Origin: Actinomycetota bacterium
GTDB lineage: Bacteria > Actinomycetota > Thermoleophilia > Gaiellales > Gaiellaceae
Reading direction: 5' to 3'
DNA: 12,471 nt
NCBI GenBank assembly: GCA_003162235.1
Contig: PMMN01000056.1
Location: forward strand, 8,736-21,206
A program made the position numbers and the translations under genes. The notes beneath the pieces are model-generated. The model ran no database searches. It was not told the DNA's origin and saw nothing but the letters and a program-made list of their open reading frames with translations. Positions 6,127-12,471 of this stretch are shown piece by piece; positions within the stretch are counted from its first letter, which is position 1; the number at the start of each line of letters is the position of its first letter.

Positions 6127-7512
6127 ATGAGCTTTCGGCTGCGTCTGATCGTTCTCTCCGCGCTGGCCGTGGCCGCGGCGATCTCGCTCGTCTCGGGGAC
6201 GGTCTATGTGCTGGTGCACAACCAGCTGTACAACGAGTTCAACCGCACGCTTCGAGATCGCTACGCTCAGGCGGTTGCTTTCCCGTTCTCGACCACGGCT
6301 CAAAAACCTGGCTGCTACTGGAACATCTCCGAGCCGACTGCGACCGGGGTCGGTGGCTACTTCCAGAGGATCGAGGTACTGCGGAACAACAAGATGACGC
6401 GGCAGACGGTTGGCTTGCCGGAGGGAGAGCACATTCCGGTGACCGCCCAGGAGAGGCTGGTTGCCTTGAACAAAGCCGATGCCTTCTCCCACGACACAAC
6501 CGTCCTGGGAAAACGTATTCGCGTCTACACAAAAAACGTTCCGCCGAACTGCGCTCTCCAGGTTGCCCGTCCTCTCTCCGACGTCACGTTACCGCTGAAG
6601 CGGTTGGCGGTCGTGCTGTCGGTCGTCAGCCTTGGCGGCATCGCGCTTGCGGCCGTACTCGGCTGGGCGATCGCTGGCACGGCGCTACGGCCGGTGCGCC
6701 ACCTGACCGAGGCCAGCGAGCACGTCGCCCGCACGCGTGACCTCTCGGGCCGTATCGAGGCCCGTGGCCGTGACGAGCTGGCCCGGCTGGCCAGCGCCTT
6801 CAACACCATGCTCGAGGCGCTCGACATCTCGCTTCGCTCCCAACGCCAGCTCGTTGCCGACGCCTCGCACGAGCTCAGGACTCCATTGACGACCGCGAAG
6901 ACGAACGTCGATGTGCTGCGGCGAACCGAGCTCCCGAAGGAGGAGCGGGACGCGATCCTGCGCGACGTCGGCCAGCAGATCGACGAGCTGGCGGTACTCG
7001 TGACCGACATCGTCGACCTAGCGCGCGGAGTCGAGCCGAACCTCGAGGTGGAAGAGGTGCGCCTCGACCTTCTCGTCGAGCAGGCGGTCGGGCGTGCGCG
7101 CCGGCTTTCGCCCCGGAACGTGTTCGCGCTCGACCTGGAGCCGTGTCTCGTGAAAGGGGTTCCGAGTAGGCTCGAGCGGGCGGTTGCCAACCTGCTCGAC
7201 AACGCCTGCAAGTGGAGCCCGCCCGACGCCGAGATCGAGGTTGCCGTGAAAGACGGCACCGTGGGTGTCCGCGATCACGGCCAGGGGATCGACGATGAGG
7301 ATCTGCCCTTCGTCTTCGATCGCTTCTATCGAGCCCCGTCCGCTCGCGCTCTTCCCGGCTCGGGGCTCGGGTTGGCGATCGTGCGCCAGGTGGCCGAGTC
7401 GCATGGAGGCCAGGTGACCGTCGAGCGGCCGAGCGACGGCGGGGCGTTGCTTTCCATCGTGCTCCCCTGCCTCGACGAGAGCTGGCGCTCGCCATACGGT
7501 GCGGCCGACTAG
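6127..7512 (+). CDS. Membrane sensor histidine kinase (HAMP-HisKA-HATPase_c)
   Basis: A 461-residue kinase. TM1 is at about 7-30, an extracytoplasmic domain at about 32-155, TM2 at about 160-185, and a HAMP linker follows (LRPVRHLTEASEHVA, DELARLASAFN). The dimerisation/phospho-acceptor box is SHELRTPLT with His248. The ATP-binding domain has the N box NLLDNACKWSPP (Asn359), G1 VRDHGQGID, F box FVFDRFYRA and G2 GSGLGLAIV. All catalytic motifs are intact. The sensor domain contains exactly two cysteines, Cys63 and Cys142, near its two ends, which could pair. It is the partner of the response regulator just upstream. Its last bases overlap the open frame of the GH3 remnant. Confidence 0.95.
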   Translation: MSFRLRLIVLSALAVAAAISLVSGTVYVLVHNQLYNEFNRTLRDRYAQAVAFPFSTTAQKPGCYWNISEPTATGVGGYFQRIEVLRNNKMTRQTVGLPEGEHIPVTAQERLVALNKADAFSHDTTVLGKRIRVYTKNVPPNCALQVARPLSDVTLPLKRLAVVLSVVSLGGIALAAVLGWAIAGTALRPVRHLTEASEHVARTRDLSGRIEARGRDELARLASAFNTMLEALDISLRSQRQLVADASHELRTPLTTAKTNVDVLRRTELPKEERDAILRDVGQQIDELAVLVTDIVDLARGVEPNLEVEEVRLDLLVEQAVGRARRLSPRNVFALDLEPCLVKGVPSRLERAVANLLDNACKWSPPDAEIEVAVKDGTVGVRDHGQGIDDEDLPFVFDRFYRAPSARALPGSGLGLAIVRQVAESHGGQVTVERPSDGGALLSIVLPCLDESWRSPYGAAD

Positions 7513-8122
7513 CTCCCGATCGGGTGCGCGCGACGACGACGGCCCGGCGGCGGCAAATGGTTCCTGGCAGATGGGCGGCTGGACGATCGGCTGGCAAGGG
7601 CTCCCGGCAGGCTCCCGGCCGCCGGCGGTCACCATCCTTCAGGGCGTTCGCGAGGCGGTCGGAGCCCGCAACGTGCTCACGGCGAACTGGGGCAACCCGG
7701 CAGATGTACGCGCAAAGGTAAAAATGGCGCGCGTCATCGTCGTCGCCATCGGCGAGAACGCCTATGCCGAGGGGTACGGCGACAATCCGCGAGGGGCGCT
7801 TACGCCTGACCAGTGGCGACTGGTCAAAGCGGCCGAGGCGACCGGCAGGCCGGTCTGCTCGTGCTCGTGGCCGGACCCGCTCATGATCACCGGTCTCGTC
7901 AAGAAGGCCGACGCGTTCCCGATGGCCTACCTACCGGGCACCGAGGCCGGCCACGGAGTCGCGGACGTCCTGTTCGGTCGGGTGTCACCGCGCGGCAAGC
8001 TGCCGGTGAGCTGGCCGGCATCTATCAAAGACGTGCCGATGGTGAAGGGAACGCGCCTTAGCGACGGGAAGCGGGCGAAGTCGCTCTTCGCCTATGGAGC
8101 CGGACTGAGCTACTCGAAGTAG
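7499..8122 (+). pseudogene. Glycoside hydrolase family 3 (beta-glucosidase) C-terminal domain remnant
   Basis: The frame (GTG 7499 to TAG 8122, 207 codons) resembles only the C-terminal alpha/beta sandwich of GH3 enzymes: QMGGWTIGWQG, ILQGVREAVG, VVAIGENAYAEGYGD, LPGTEAGHGVADVLFG, SPRGKLPVSWP and the terminal FAYGAGLSYSK. GH3 proteins normally have a preceding TIM barrel of about 300-350 residues carrying the catalytic Asp nucleophile; here the histidine kinase gene lies where it should be, so the 5' part is deleted with a breakpoint near 7513-7535. In addition, codons 7853-7876 read VCSCSWPD, while the other frame reads LLVLVAG, the expected GH3 strand: a -1 and a -2 indel that cancel. Both facts point to decay. 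The open frame might still be translated, but catalysis is not expected. Confidence 0.8.
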
Positions 8123-8189
8123 CCTGCCGCCGAACCCGTTTTGTAGCAACCTGCTTCGCCTGGCCGGGCACTCGATGCGCCGCGGTCGC

Positions 8190-8195
8190 TACACT
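8190..8195 (+). promoter_or_regulatory. Possible -10 element for rplY-pth
   Basis: TACACT at 8190-8195 fits the TAnnnT -10 pattern and is followed by 8 bases and then GTG 8204, so the mRNA would be leaderless or nearly so. No Shine-Dalgarno lies before the GTG. I see no good -35. The 81-base gap 8123-8203 contains no gene; a GTTTTGT run at 8139-8145 is the only T-rich patch. Confidence 0.38.
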
Positions 8196-8203
8196 TCGCC
8201 GCC

Positions 8204-8899
8204 GTGGCTGCCGAGAGAGTGAAGCTCGAGGTTCAAGAACGCGCGCAGCGAGGTTCCGCTGCCAACCGGCGCTTGCGTCAGGACGGGCTCGTGCCCGGTG
8301 TTCTCTATGGGCGCGAGCTGGAGGCGCGAGCGATCGTCGTGCTCGAGCCGGAGCTGCGTCGCGCGTTGACCGGCGAGCACGGAGCGCACGCGATTCTCGA
8401 CGTCGTCGTCGCCGGCGAGAAGAAAGCGCGTCCCTCGATTCTCAAGGCCTACCAGCGCGATCCGGCTCGCGGCGGTCTCCTGCACTTCGACCTACAGGTC
8501 GTCCGTCTCGACGAGACGATCCACGCCGCCGTAGCCGTGACGCTCGTGGGCGAAGCGCTGGGCTCAAAGGCAGGCGGAATCGTCGCGCCGGCCGCGCGCG
8601 AGGTCGCCGTCGAGGCTTTGCCGGGCGAGGTCCCCGATCAGATCGAGGTCGATATCAGCTCGCTCGAAATCGGCGACTCCTTACACCTCTCCGACTTGGC
8701 AGCGCCCAAGGGCGCCGTCTTCCTCGACGAACCCGACACGCTCATCGTCACCGTGACGCCGCCTTCTCGCGCGCTGGAGGAGATCGAGGAGGCCGAAGTC
8801 GAAGCCGCAGCCGAAGCCGCTGCGGAAGAGGGGGCGGCGGAGGGCGAAGAGGCTGTGGGCGAGGGCCCGGCGGACGAGGGCGAAGCTCCCTCCGAGTAG
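8204..8899 (+). CDS. rplY: 50S ribosomal protein L25 / general stress protein Ctc
   Basis: A 231-residue long-form L25 (TL5/CTC type) that binds 5S rRNA in the large subunit. The N-terminal L25 domain (about 5-93) shows the family pattern GSAANRRLRQDGLVPGVLYG and LKAYQRDPARGGLLHFDL; the C-terminal TL5 domain (about 95-185) shows VTLVGEALGSKAGG, VEALPGEVPDQIEVDISSL (residues about 138-157) and LDEPDTLIVTV. A Glu/Ala-rich acidic tail (about 190-231) follows, common in actinobacterial L25. The start is GTG at 8204, supported by the family N-terminus and a -10 element just upstream. pth starts immediately after its stop (TAG-ATG), a conserved pair. Confidence 0.95.
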   Translation: MAAERVKLEVQERAQRGSAANRRLRQDGLVPGVLYGRELEARAIVVLEPELRRALTGEHGAHAILDVVVAGEKKARPSILKAYQRDPARGGLLHFDLQVVRLDETIHAAVAVTLVGEALGSKAGGIVAPAAREVAVEALPGEVPDQIEVDISSLEIGDSLHLSDLAAPKGAVFLDEPDTLIVTVTPPSRALEEIEEAEVEAAAEAAAEEGAAEGEEAVGEGPADEGEAPSE

Positions 8900-9499
8900 A
8901 TGAGCTGGTTTCGTCGAGGCGAAGCGGTCTCGACGCTGGATCTGCTCGTCGCTGGGCTCGGCAATCCCGGGCGCGAGTACTCGGGCAACCGCCACAACAT
9001 CGGCTTCATGGTCGCCGACGAGCTTGCCCGTCGCCACGACGGCCGCTTTCGAGACAAGTTCTCCGGGCGGCTGGCCGAGTTGAGGCTGGAGGGAAAACGC
9101 GCCGCACTGCTTAAGCCGGAGACCTACATGAACGAGTCCGGCCGCTCGATCGGCGCCGCGCTGCGCTTCTTCAAGCTTGCCCCGGCGAAGCTGATCGTCG
9201 TGCACGACGAGGTCGATCTGGAGCCCGGCCGCTTGCAGCTGCGGTTGGGCGGGGGTCTTGCCGGTCACAACGGCCTGCGCTCGATTGCCCAGGCGCTCGG
9301 GACTAAGGATTTCCTGCGCCTTCGTGTCGGTGTCGGCCGGCCCGGTCGGGGCGACCGGCGCTCGGTCGCCGACTTCGTGCTTTCCGATTTCGAGTCCGAG
9401 GTCGATCTGGGTGAGATAGTCGCTCGCGCCGCCGACGCGGTCGAGTTGCTTGCCGGCGAGGGCCCGGAAGCGGCGCAGGCGCGCTTCAACGAGCGCTAG
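8900..9499 (+). CDS. pth: Peptidyl-tRNA hydrolase
   Basis: A 199-residue enzyme that cleaves the ester bond of peptidyl-tRNAs dropped from stalled ribosomes. Motifs: VAGLGNPGREY, GNRHNIGF with catalytic His32, KPETYMNESG, VVHDEVDLEPG with Asp103, GGGLAGHNGLRS (the usual GGGHGGHNGL with His-Gly changed to Leu-Ala, a variable spot) and LRVGVGRP. The ATG at 8900 abuts the rplY stop without any gap, giving a 14-residue N-terminal extension relative to a minimal start; no better start exists inside it. Translation probably depends on rplY. The stop at 9497-9499 lies 2 bases from the stop of the convergent regulator gene, inside a short palindromic repeat. Confidence 0.96.
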   Translation: MSWFRRGEAVSTLDLLVAGLGNPGREYSGNRHNIGFMVADELARRHDGRFRDKFSGRLAELRLEGKRAALLKPETYMNESGRSIGAALRFFKLAPAKLIVVHDEVDLEPGRLQLRLGGGLAGHNGLRSIAQALGTKDFLRLRVGVGRPGRGDRRSVADFVLSDFESEVDLGEIVARAADAVELLAGEGPEAAQARFNER

Positions 9500-9506
9500 C
9501 GCTAGC
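9492..9506. repeat. Palindromic GCTAGC repeat spanning two convergent stop codons
   Basis: The sequence AGCGCTAGCGCTAGC has period 6. AGCGCTAGCGCT (9492-9503) and GCTAGCGCTAGC (9495-9506) are each perfect 12-base palindromes. The repeat contains the pth stop (TAG 9497-9499, plus strand) and the XRE-TPR stop (CTA 9502-9504, read as TAG on the minus strand). It could fold as a very short self-complementary element, but no separate terminator exists between the genes. Confidence 0.6.
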
Positions 9507-10785
9507 TCAGCAGGAGAGCTTCTTCCAGTACGGCGAAAGCCTCGTCGTTGCGCCCGCTCTGGCGCAGGATCTTCGCCCACCAGCGCAGGAGCTTGCTGGC
9601 TACCCGCGGGTCGGTCGAGCGGAGTAGTGACAGCGCTTTTCCGACCTCGATCTCGGCGGCGGCGACCTGACCCGTTGCCGCGAGTCCCTCGGCCAGCGTC
9701 CAGTGCGCACCTCCGCGTTCGATGGAGTCGATCACCGCGGTGATCGCCAGCGCCGACCGAGCGAGCGCGATCGCTTCCTCGGGATTGCCGCTACTCAGCG
9801 CGGCTCGTGCCCGCTCGCGGCGGATGCGGAAGCCCTCCGTCTCGGTCTCACCGCCGAACAGGTAGGACGTCGCCAGCTCCACGTTCACAAGTGCGTCACT
9901 AGCCTTGCCCGCCTCTGTGAGCATGTGCGCGTAGAGCAGGTGCGCCTGCGCAAGCCCGTGGACGTTCTCACTCGCCTCGAGCGAGGCCAGTGCTCTCCTG
10001 AGCGCTGCGAGTTCGCCACGCATATCGTGCTCCTCGCGCGCAGACTGCGCCTGCATCGTGAAGATGCGGGCCTGCTCGTTTGGATCGCGTAGCTGTTCGG
10101 CTTGCCCGAGCGTGCGCGAGAGTAACTGGTTGGCCTCCTCGTCAGAACCCGATTGAGCCAACAACAGGGCCAGATCGGACGCGAAGGAGGCGGCCAGCGC
10201 CGAGCCGGGCCCGACCTGCTTCTCGGCGCTCGCCAGCGCTTTCTCTAGCGACTCGATCGCCTCGCGCTGCCTGCCGTTGGCGCTGAGGCAGCGGGCCGCC
10301 GCGCGGAAGAGCTCGGGACAGGCGATCGGGTTGAGCCTCTCTTCTGCGATCAATGGCAGTAGGAACTCGATCGCTCGCTCATTGTCGTTGCGCTGGCACG
10401 CGGCCAGACCGAGCAGAAGCCGTGCGCGAGTCGTAGCGCGCTCGTCACTGTCGCGCTCGGCTTCTTCGAGAATCGGCAGCAACAACCGTTCGGCGGTGCC
10501 CGCGTCGTTGTCCAGGCGCAAGGCTAACTCCGCCTGTAGCGCTCGTACCTCTCGTTCCTCGCGTGGATTGGCATCGACTCCCCGCTCGAGAAGGTCGGAG
10601 GTGACGCCGAGCTTCTTGGCCAGCTCGCGGATGGCCTTGACGGAGGGGACGCGCGTCCCTGCCTCGATGCGTGAGATGTAGGCGTTTGAGACGCCGCGCG
10701 ACGAGATCTGCCGCTGTGAGAGCCCACGCTCCAGTCGAAAGCGCCGGAGTCGCTCGCCGATGGTCTCGCCGTTTAACTCGGTCAC
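9502..10785 (-). CDS. XRE-family transcriptional regulator with C-terminal TPR array
   Basis: A 427-residue protein on the minus strand from GTG at 10785. Residues about 8-66 form a Cro/C1 helix-turn-helix (IGERLRRFRLERGLSQ, SNAYISRIEAGTRVPS, AIRELAKKLGV). The remainder (about 75-425) is a chain of paired amphipathic helices rich in Ala, Leu, Glu and Arg, typical of tetratricopeptide repeats (for example LLLGLAACQRNDNERAIEFL, HLLYAHMLTEAGKASDALVN, HWTLAEGLAATGQVAAAEIE). The architecture and length resemble RNPP regulators such as NprR, whose TPRs bind peptides, but peptide binding here is only inference. It diverges from mfd across 160 bases and converges on pth. A promoter with TTGACG and GACACT places transcription at the start codon. 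Targets are unknown. Confidence 0.9.
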   Translation of the reverse strand: MTELNGETIGERLRRFRLERGLSQRQISSRGVSNAYISRIEAGTRVPSVKAIRELAKKLGVTSDLLERGVDANPREEREVRALQAELALRLDNDAGTAERLLLPILEEAERDSDERATTRARLLLGLAACQRNDNERAIEFLLPLIAEERLNPIACPELFRAAARCLSANGRQREAIESLEKALASAEKQVGPGSALAASFASDLALLLAQSGSDEEANQLLSRTLGQAEQLRDPNEQARIFTMQAQSAREEHDMRGELAALRRALASLEASENVHGLAQAHLLYAHMLTEAGKASDALVNVELATSYLFGGETETEGFRIRRERARAALSSGNPEEAIALARSALAITAVIDSIERGGAHWTLAEGLAATGQVAAAEIEVGKALSLLRSTDPRVASKLLRWWAKILRQSGRNDEAFAVLEEALLLS

Positions 10786-10791
10786 CTGCCA

Positions 10792-10820
10792 AGTGTCGCT
10801 GTCGGTTTCGTCAACGTCAA
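10792..10820 (-). promoter_or_regulatory. Near-consensus promoter of the XRE-TPR gene
   Basis: On the minus strand TTGACG (10820-10815) is followed by a 17-base spacer and GACACT (10797-10792), then 6 bases (TGGCAG) and GTG at 10785. The -35 matches TTGACA at 5 of 6 positions. The spacing implies transcription from the first base of the start codon, a leaderless mRNA. TTGACG is repeated directly (10814-10809), so the -35 is part of a tandem repeat that could also be a binding site. Confidence 0.68.
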
Positions 10821-10866
10821 CTTCGGTAGCGGGCCGAGGTGCCAGAAGTCAGACGGAGTGGCGCGA

Positions 10867-10879
10867 GAGCCGGAGGCTC
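10867..10879 (+). other. Small hairpin with GGA loop in the divergent intergenic region
   Basis: GAGCC (10867-10871) and GGCTC (10875-10879) form a 5-bp stem around GGA, so GGAGG spans loop and 3' arm. No start codon with a lasting frame follows (GTG at 10893 stops after two more codons). It resembles in miniature the hairpin before mfd. Confidence 0.3.
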
Positions 10880-10887
10880 AGGGCGGG

Positions 10888-10914
10888 TAGACGTGGAGGG
10901 ATAGGCCGTAAACT
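10888..10914 (+). promoter_or_regulatory. Possible mfd promoter
   Basis: TAAACT at 10909-10914 is a good TAnnnT -10 element, 31 bases before ATG 10946, giving a leader of about 25 bases that begins just at the hairpin. The best -35 candidate is TAGACG (10888-10893), but its spacing of 15 is short. Tentative. Confidence 0.35.
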
Positions 10915-10920
10915 GCCCCT

Positions 10921-10938
10921 GCGGGACGGAGGTCCCGC
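10921..10938 (+). promoter_or_regulatory. Perfect hairpin presenting a Shine-Dalgarno in its loop, mfd leader
   Basis: GCGGGAC (10921-10927) and GTCCCGC (10932-10938) form a perfect 7-bp stem with loop GGAG (10928-10931); with the next G this makes GGAGG, a full anti-SD match, 13 bases before ATG 10946. The linear spacing is long, but the folded 3' arm would shorten the effective distance. It could alternatively be a DNA inverted-repeat operator in the divergent promoter region. Confidence 0.45.
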
Positions 10939-10945
10939 CAAAGTC

Positions 10946-12471
10946 ATGGTCCGACCGGTTCTTCACGCCTTAGTTCGCGAGCTCGCCGGCCACGAGCGGC
11001 TCGCCAGCCTGGCCACCTCGCTACCCGCCCGCGCCCGGGTTTCCGAGCCGGCGCTGCCGCTCCTCGTCAGCTCTCTCTTCGAGGTGCTCGAGCGCTCGCT
11101 CGTGATCGCCGTCGCAGACGACGAGGCTGCCCGAGATCTCTCCGAGGCAGCGAGCTGGTTCCTCGGAATCGACCAAGTGGCCTTCCTGCCCAGCCGCGGC
11201 GTGCGCTGGGATTCCGGGCTCACCCCGGCTGCCCACTTGATCGGCGAACGGGCCCGAGCGCTAGAGGTGCTCGAGGCAGGCGGTCTCGTCTGCGTGTCCG
11301 CGGCGGCTCTTGGCGAAGGGATGCCACCGCCCGAGGCTCGGCCCCAGGCGATACGCCTTCGCCTCGGCGATCTGAAGCGCCTGGACGAGATCGCAGGCGA
11401 TCTCGCCGCGGCAGGCTACGAGAGGGTCGAAAGAGCCGAGGGACGCGGTCAGTTCGCCGTTCGCGGCGGTCTCCTCGACGTATTCCCCTCGAGCGGGCGT
11501 GATCCCCTTCGTATCGAGCTTTTCGGCGATGAGGTCGAGCAGATGAGGGCCTTCTCGCCCTTCACGCAACGCACCCTGCACGAGGTCGAGGAGGTGCGGA
11601 TCCATCCGGCTTCGGAATGGAGATCCGATCTCGTGGCGGCGACGCTCGAAGAGCACGGCACGAGCTTGCCCTCGCTACCACTCGTATCGCTACTCGACGT
11701 TGGGCCCGATTTCGTCTGGCAGCGCGAGGAGGTCGAGCGCGTCTGGCGCGAGGAGCTCGAGATCGAGCCGCTACCTCTCGAGGGGGTGAGCGAGCTCGAT
11801 CCCTTCCCGCGCGGGCAGCCGTTCTCTTTCGAGGCGCAGCGGCCGGCGATCGCGGCGCGTGGCCTGAGCGAGGCCGAGCGAGATCTCGCCTCCTTCGTGC
11901 GCGCCGGACTGCGTGTCGTGGTCGCCTTCTCGCACCGCGGAGAGGCGTTGCGCGCGGGGAGCCGTTTGCGCGCGCTGTCGGCGCCGCTTCTGGAAGAGGG
12001 AGAAAAGCTCGCCCGCGAGGGAGAGCTGCGCTTCGCGGTCTCGCCGGCCCGGCGTGGGTTTGTCTGGAGGGAGCTCGGTCTCGCGCTGCTCCCCGAGACG
12101 CAGGTCTTCCGCAAGCGCCCGTCTCGTGCGGCGCCACGGATCGGACGTGCTCTGCAGTCGTTCTCCGAGCTGCGTCCGGGCGACTACGTTGTGCACGAGG
12201 ACCAGGGAGTCGGCAGGCTGATCGCTTTCGAGACGAAGGAGGTGGCGGGTGTCACGCGCGACTACCTGCTACTCGCCTTCAAGGGCGACGACCGCCTCTA
12301 CGTCCCGCACGAGCAAATCGCCAAGGTCTCGCGCTATATCGGCGCCGACGGCAAAGCGCCGGCGCTCTCCAAGCTAGGCGGCAAGGCCTGGCAGCTGCTC
12401 AGGTCGCGCGCCCGCGTCAACGTGCGCGAGCTGGCCGGCGAGTTGATCTCGCTCTACGCGCAGCGGCAGCA
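10946..12471 (+). CDS. mfd: Transcription-repair coupling factor Mfd, N-terminal part (3' end outside window)
   Basis: Open from ATG 10946 to the right edge, 508 codons without a stop. Mfd is an ATP-driven DNA translocase of about 1,100-1,200 residues that removes stalled RNA polymerase and recruits UvrA. The N-terminal UvrB-like module is recognisable by RGQFAVRGGLLDVFPS (from Arg167) followed by LRIELFGDEVEQMRAF. The RNA-polymerase-interaction domain starts at about residue 409: LRPGDYVVHEDQGVGRLIAF, VTRDYLLLAFKGDDRLYVP, and EQIAKVSRYIG. The final ARVNVRELAGELISLYAQRQ leads towards the translocase module, which is outside. The ATG is preceded by GGAGG in a hairpin loop. pth-mfd proximity is conserved, although here a minus-strand regulator is inserted between them. 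Confidence 0.95.
   Translation, partial: MVRPVLHALVRELAGHERLASLATSLPARARVSEPALPLLVSSLFEVLERSLVIAVADDEAARDLSEAASWFLGIDQVAFLPSRGVRWDSGLTPAAHLIGERARALEVLEAGGLVCVSAAALGEGMPPPEARPQAIRLRLGDLKRLDEIAGDLAAAGYERVERAEGRGQFAVRGGLLDVFPSSGRDPLRIELFGDEVEQMRAFSPFTQRTLHEVEEVRIHPASEWRSDLVAATLEEHGTSLPSLPLVSLLDVGPDFVWQREEVERVWREELEIEPLPLEGVSELDPFPRGQPFSFEAQRPAIAARGLSEAERDLASFVRAGLRVVVAFSHRGEALRAGSRLRALSAPLLEEGEKLAREGELRFAVSPARRGFVWRELGLALLPETQVFRKRPSRAAPRIGRALQSFSELRPGDYVVHEDQGVGRLIAFETKEVAGVTRDYLLLAFKGDDRLYVPHEQIAKVSRYIGADGKAPALSKLGGKAWQLLRSRARVNVRELAGELISLYAQRQ

Overview
This is a high-GC, gene-dense chromosomal window that looks like housekeeping DNA from an actinobacterium. The conserved order tatD - rsmA - ispE - (tRNA-Gln) - glmU - prs - rplY - pth - mfd is the known actinobacterial backbone. 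The insertion of small membrane proteins, a two-component pair and an XRE-TPR regulator, together with overall protein style, makes me favour a deep branch such as class Thermoleophilia. That placement is inference, not shown by the sequence.

Layout. Positions 1-1975 hold a tightly overlapping operon: the 3' end of a TatD-family DNase, 16S rRNA dimethyltransferase RsmA and CDP-ME kinase IspE (ATGA and GTGA overlaps). A four-helix membrane protein follows (1985-2353), then a hairpin and a tRNA-Gln(TTG) (2425-2495). Positions 2606-4973 hold glmU (UDP-GlcNAc synthesis) and prs (PRPP synthesis). Positions 5084-5266 encode a 60-residue two-helix membrane protein with a promoter placed so that its mRNA would begin at the start codon. 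Positions 5436-7512 encode an OmpR/PhoB-type response regulator and its membrane histidine kinase. Directly after it lies the C-terminal remnant of a family 3 glycoside hydrolase (7499-8122), truncated and with two small compensating indels. Positions 8204-9499 hold rplY (L25/Ctc) and pth. An XRE-TPR regulator on the minus strand (10785-9502) converges on pth and diverges from mfd, which starts at 10946 and runs off the right edge.

How the genes work together. Most are translation, RNA modification and precursor genes (RsmA, L25, Pth, tRNA-Gln; IspE for isoprenoids; GlmU for peptidoglycan; Prs for nucleotides) plus repair (TatD, Mfd). The two-component pair and the XRE-TPR protein are the only regulators, and their targets are not visible here.

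I do not see an obvious new defence, mobile or biosynthetic system. The points worth a second look are: several starts with a -10 element 6-8 bases upstream (leaderless initiation); a Prs with the third Asp of its PRPP loop replaced by Val; the decayed GH3 remnant; a perfect hairpin presenting GGAG in its loop ahead of mfd; and an NprR-like XRE-TPR regulator with a near-consensus promoter.
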